Assembly (NCBI GenBank): GCA_019347725.1
Contig: JAHWKV010000060.1
Location: 1 to 6,474, forward strand
Direction of reading: 5' to 3'
Source: Actinomycetota bacterium
GTDB taxonomy: Bacteria; Actinomycetota; CADDZG01; JAHWKV01
DNA: 6,474 nucleotides
Below, piece after piece: positions 5,892 through 6,474 of this stretch. The position numbers were made by a program, and so were the translations under genes. A model generated the notes under the pieces. The model was not told the origin of the DNA and made no database searches. It worked only from the letters and a program-made list of their open reading frames with translations. Each line of letters starts with the position of its first letter. Within the stretch, counting starts at the first letter, position 1.

Positions 5892-6311
5892 TTGGGCGCC
5901 CGGCACAGTGCACGCACCTTGGCCCTGGATGTCCTGTATGAACGGGAGGTTTCACCGGCCCGGTTCGAGGAAATCCTCAAACGGTACGAGGAAAAGCCGA
6001 ACTACGAGTTTGCGGCAACGCTGGTCAATGGGGTGGTGGACAACCTGGACGAGGTGGATACGGTTATCGCAAGCCATGCCCGGGACTGGTCCCTGGACCG
6101 GATGCCGCTCATCGATCGTAGTCTGCTAAGAATGGCGGTCTTCGAGATCCTGAAGCTACAGGACGTGCCGGCGGCGGTGTCGATCAACGAGGCCGTACAG
6201 CTGGCGAAAGACTACTCAACCGAAGACTCGAGCCGGTTCGTCAACGGCCTGCTATCGGCAGTGCTGGCGGACCAGCAGCGACAGGAAGCGGGAGTCGAGC
6301 CACCGGCATGA
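5892..6311 (+). CDS. nusB: Transcription antitermination factor NusB
   Basis: NusB is a small all-helical RNA-binding protein. With ribosomal protein S10 it binds boxA RNA and helps RNA polymerase read through rRNA operons. The 139 residues match the family: ARTLALDVLYERE at 7-19, the DRSLLRMAVFEIL helix (75-87), VPAAVSINEAVQLAKDYS (92-109) and the closing SSRFVNGLLSAVL (113-125). The start is TTG. The frame is open back to 5835, but it has no other ATG, GTG or TTG before 5892, and MGARHSAR gives the expected N-terminus. The ribosome binding site is weak; the bases before the start read TCTTTAG-AG. Its TGA overlaps an ATG as ATGA (6308-6311). Linkage to efp is common in Actinomycetota and Bacillota. 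Confidence 0.95.
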   Translation: MGARHSARTLALDVLYEREVSPARFEEILKRYEEKPNYEFAATLVNGVVDNLDEVDTVIASHARDWSLDRMPLIDRSLLRMAVFEILKLQDVPAAVSINEAVQLAKDYSTEDSSRFVNGLLSAVLADQQRQEAGVEPPA

Positions 6312-6334
6312 AGCGGTTTGATAACATCACGCCA

Positions 6335-6362
6335 GCAACAGTTGCAGCGCAACGGTTGTTGC
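6335..6362. repeat. GCAAC/GTTGC half-site array able to form a 10-bp hairpin
   Basis: Four half-sites alternate in orientation: GCAAC (6335-6339), GTTGC (6341-6345), GCAAC (6349-6353) and GTTGC (6358-6362). Each adjacent pair is a small palindrome. The whole segment can also fold as one 10-bp stem with three G-U pairs (6335-6344 with 6353-6362, 8-nt loop). No T-run follows, so it is not a standard terminator. It sits between nusB and the probable next gene, where an operator or a leader structure would be expected. Its function is unknown. Confidence 0.4.
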
Positions 6363-6402
6363 CGCGCAAAGCCCATCCATCGGCAACTGGGGGATTCGGT
6401 CT

Positions 6403-6474
6403 GTGGTGCTAGACAAGGAGAGCAAGCCTCGCGGCGACTCACTGGTGACCGGCCACCTGCTGGTAATGATCAGC
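6403..6474 (+). CDS. Probable partial CDS, product unidentified, runs off right edge
   Basis: From GTG at 6403 (or 6406) the frame is open to the end of the window, giving 24 residues with a polar start (DKESKPRGDS) that turns hydrophobic (LVTGHLLVMIS). TGGGGGA (6388-6394) is a plausible ribosome binding site eight bases upstream of 6403. A short charged N-terminus followed by GHLL and a hydrophobic run would suit the first membrane helix of a transporter, for instance the EamA/DMT type, but too little is visible to assign a family. The pyrR gene often found after nusB in Actinomycetota is not evident from these residues. The competing 34-codon frame at 6308-6412 looks less protein-like. Confidence 0.35.
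   Translation, partial: MVLDKESKPRGDSLVTGHLLVMIS

Noticed and set aside
5141..5980. Minus-strand open frame of 279 codons opposite efp and the start of nusB
   Set aside because: It covers a certain EF-P gene and two spacers, shows no family motif, and is explained by codon bias of the sense strand.
6318..6323. TTGATA as a -35 box after nusB
   Set aside because: It matches five of six consensus bases, but no -10-like hexamer lies 16-18 bases downstream.

Overview
The window is a compact, co-directional block of conserved housekeeping genes, all on the + strand. In order they are a prepilin peptidase (left edge), chorismate synthase (aroC), shikimate kinase (aroK), 3-dehydroquinate synthase (aroB), type II 3-dehydroquinate dehydratase (aroQ), a proline-specific M24 peptidase (pepQ-like), elongation factor P (efp) and the antitermination factor NusB, followed by the first codons of an unidentified gene. 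The order aroC-aroK-aroB-aroQ-pepQ-efp-nusB is typical of Actinomycetota (Mycobacterium has the same run), and parts of it occur in Bacillota. High GC, GTG/TTG starts and an EF-P beginning MISTND with a KPGKGG loop suggest a deep-branching actinobacterium with type IV pili. That assignment is inference; there is no rRNA here to confirm it.

Layout. Positions 1-773 hold the prepilin peptidase, whose true start may lie just outside the window. A 58-base gap leads to aroC. From 832 to 5176 the five genes aroC, aroK, aroB, aroQ and pepQ overlap: 11 bases for aroC/aroK, then three 4-base overlaps (TTGA, ATGA, ATGA). They must be co-transcribed and are probably translationally coupled. A 111-base GC-rich spacer with several inverted repeats precedes efp (5288-5848), and a 43-base spacer precedes nusB (5892-6311). 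The last 163 bases hold a GCAAC/GTTGC half-site array and a probable run-off CDS.

Function. AroB, AroQ, AroK and AroC catalyse steps 2, 3, 5 and 7 of the shikimate pathway to chorismate; aroE and aroA are not in the window. PepQ-like peptidase and EF-P both deal with proline: one cleaves peptides at proline, the other relieves ribosome stalling at proline runs. NusB acts in rRNA antitermination. The prepilin peptidase is a neighbour from type IV pilus or secretion biology.

I see no new defence, mobile or biosynthetic system; the coding content is ordinary. The items worth a second look are at nucleotide level: a perfect 15-bp stem with a 5-nt loop inside aroK; mini-ORFs that nearly fill both short intergenic gaps, each ending CTT-TAG two bases before the next start codon; a G-quadruplex motif and competing hairpins immediately upstream of the efp ribosome binding site; and the half-site array after nusB.
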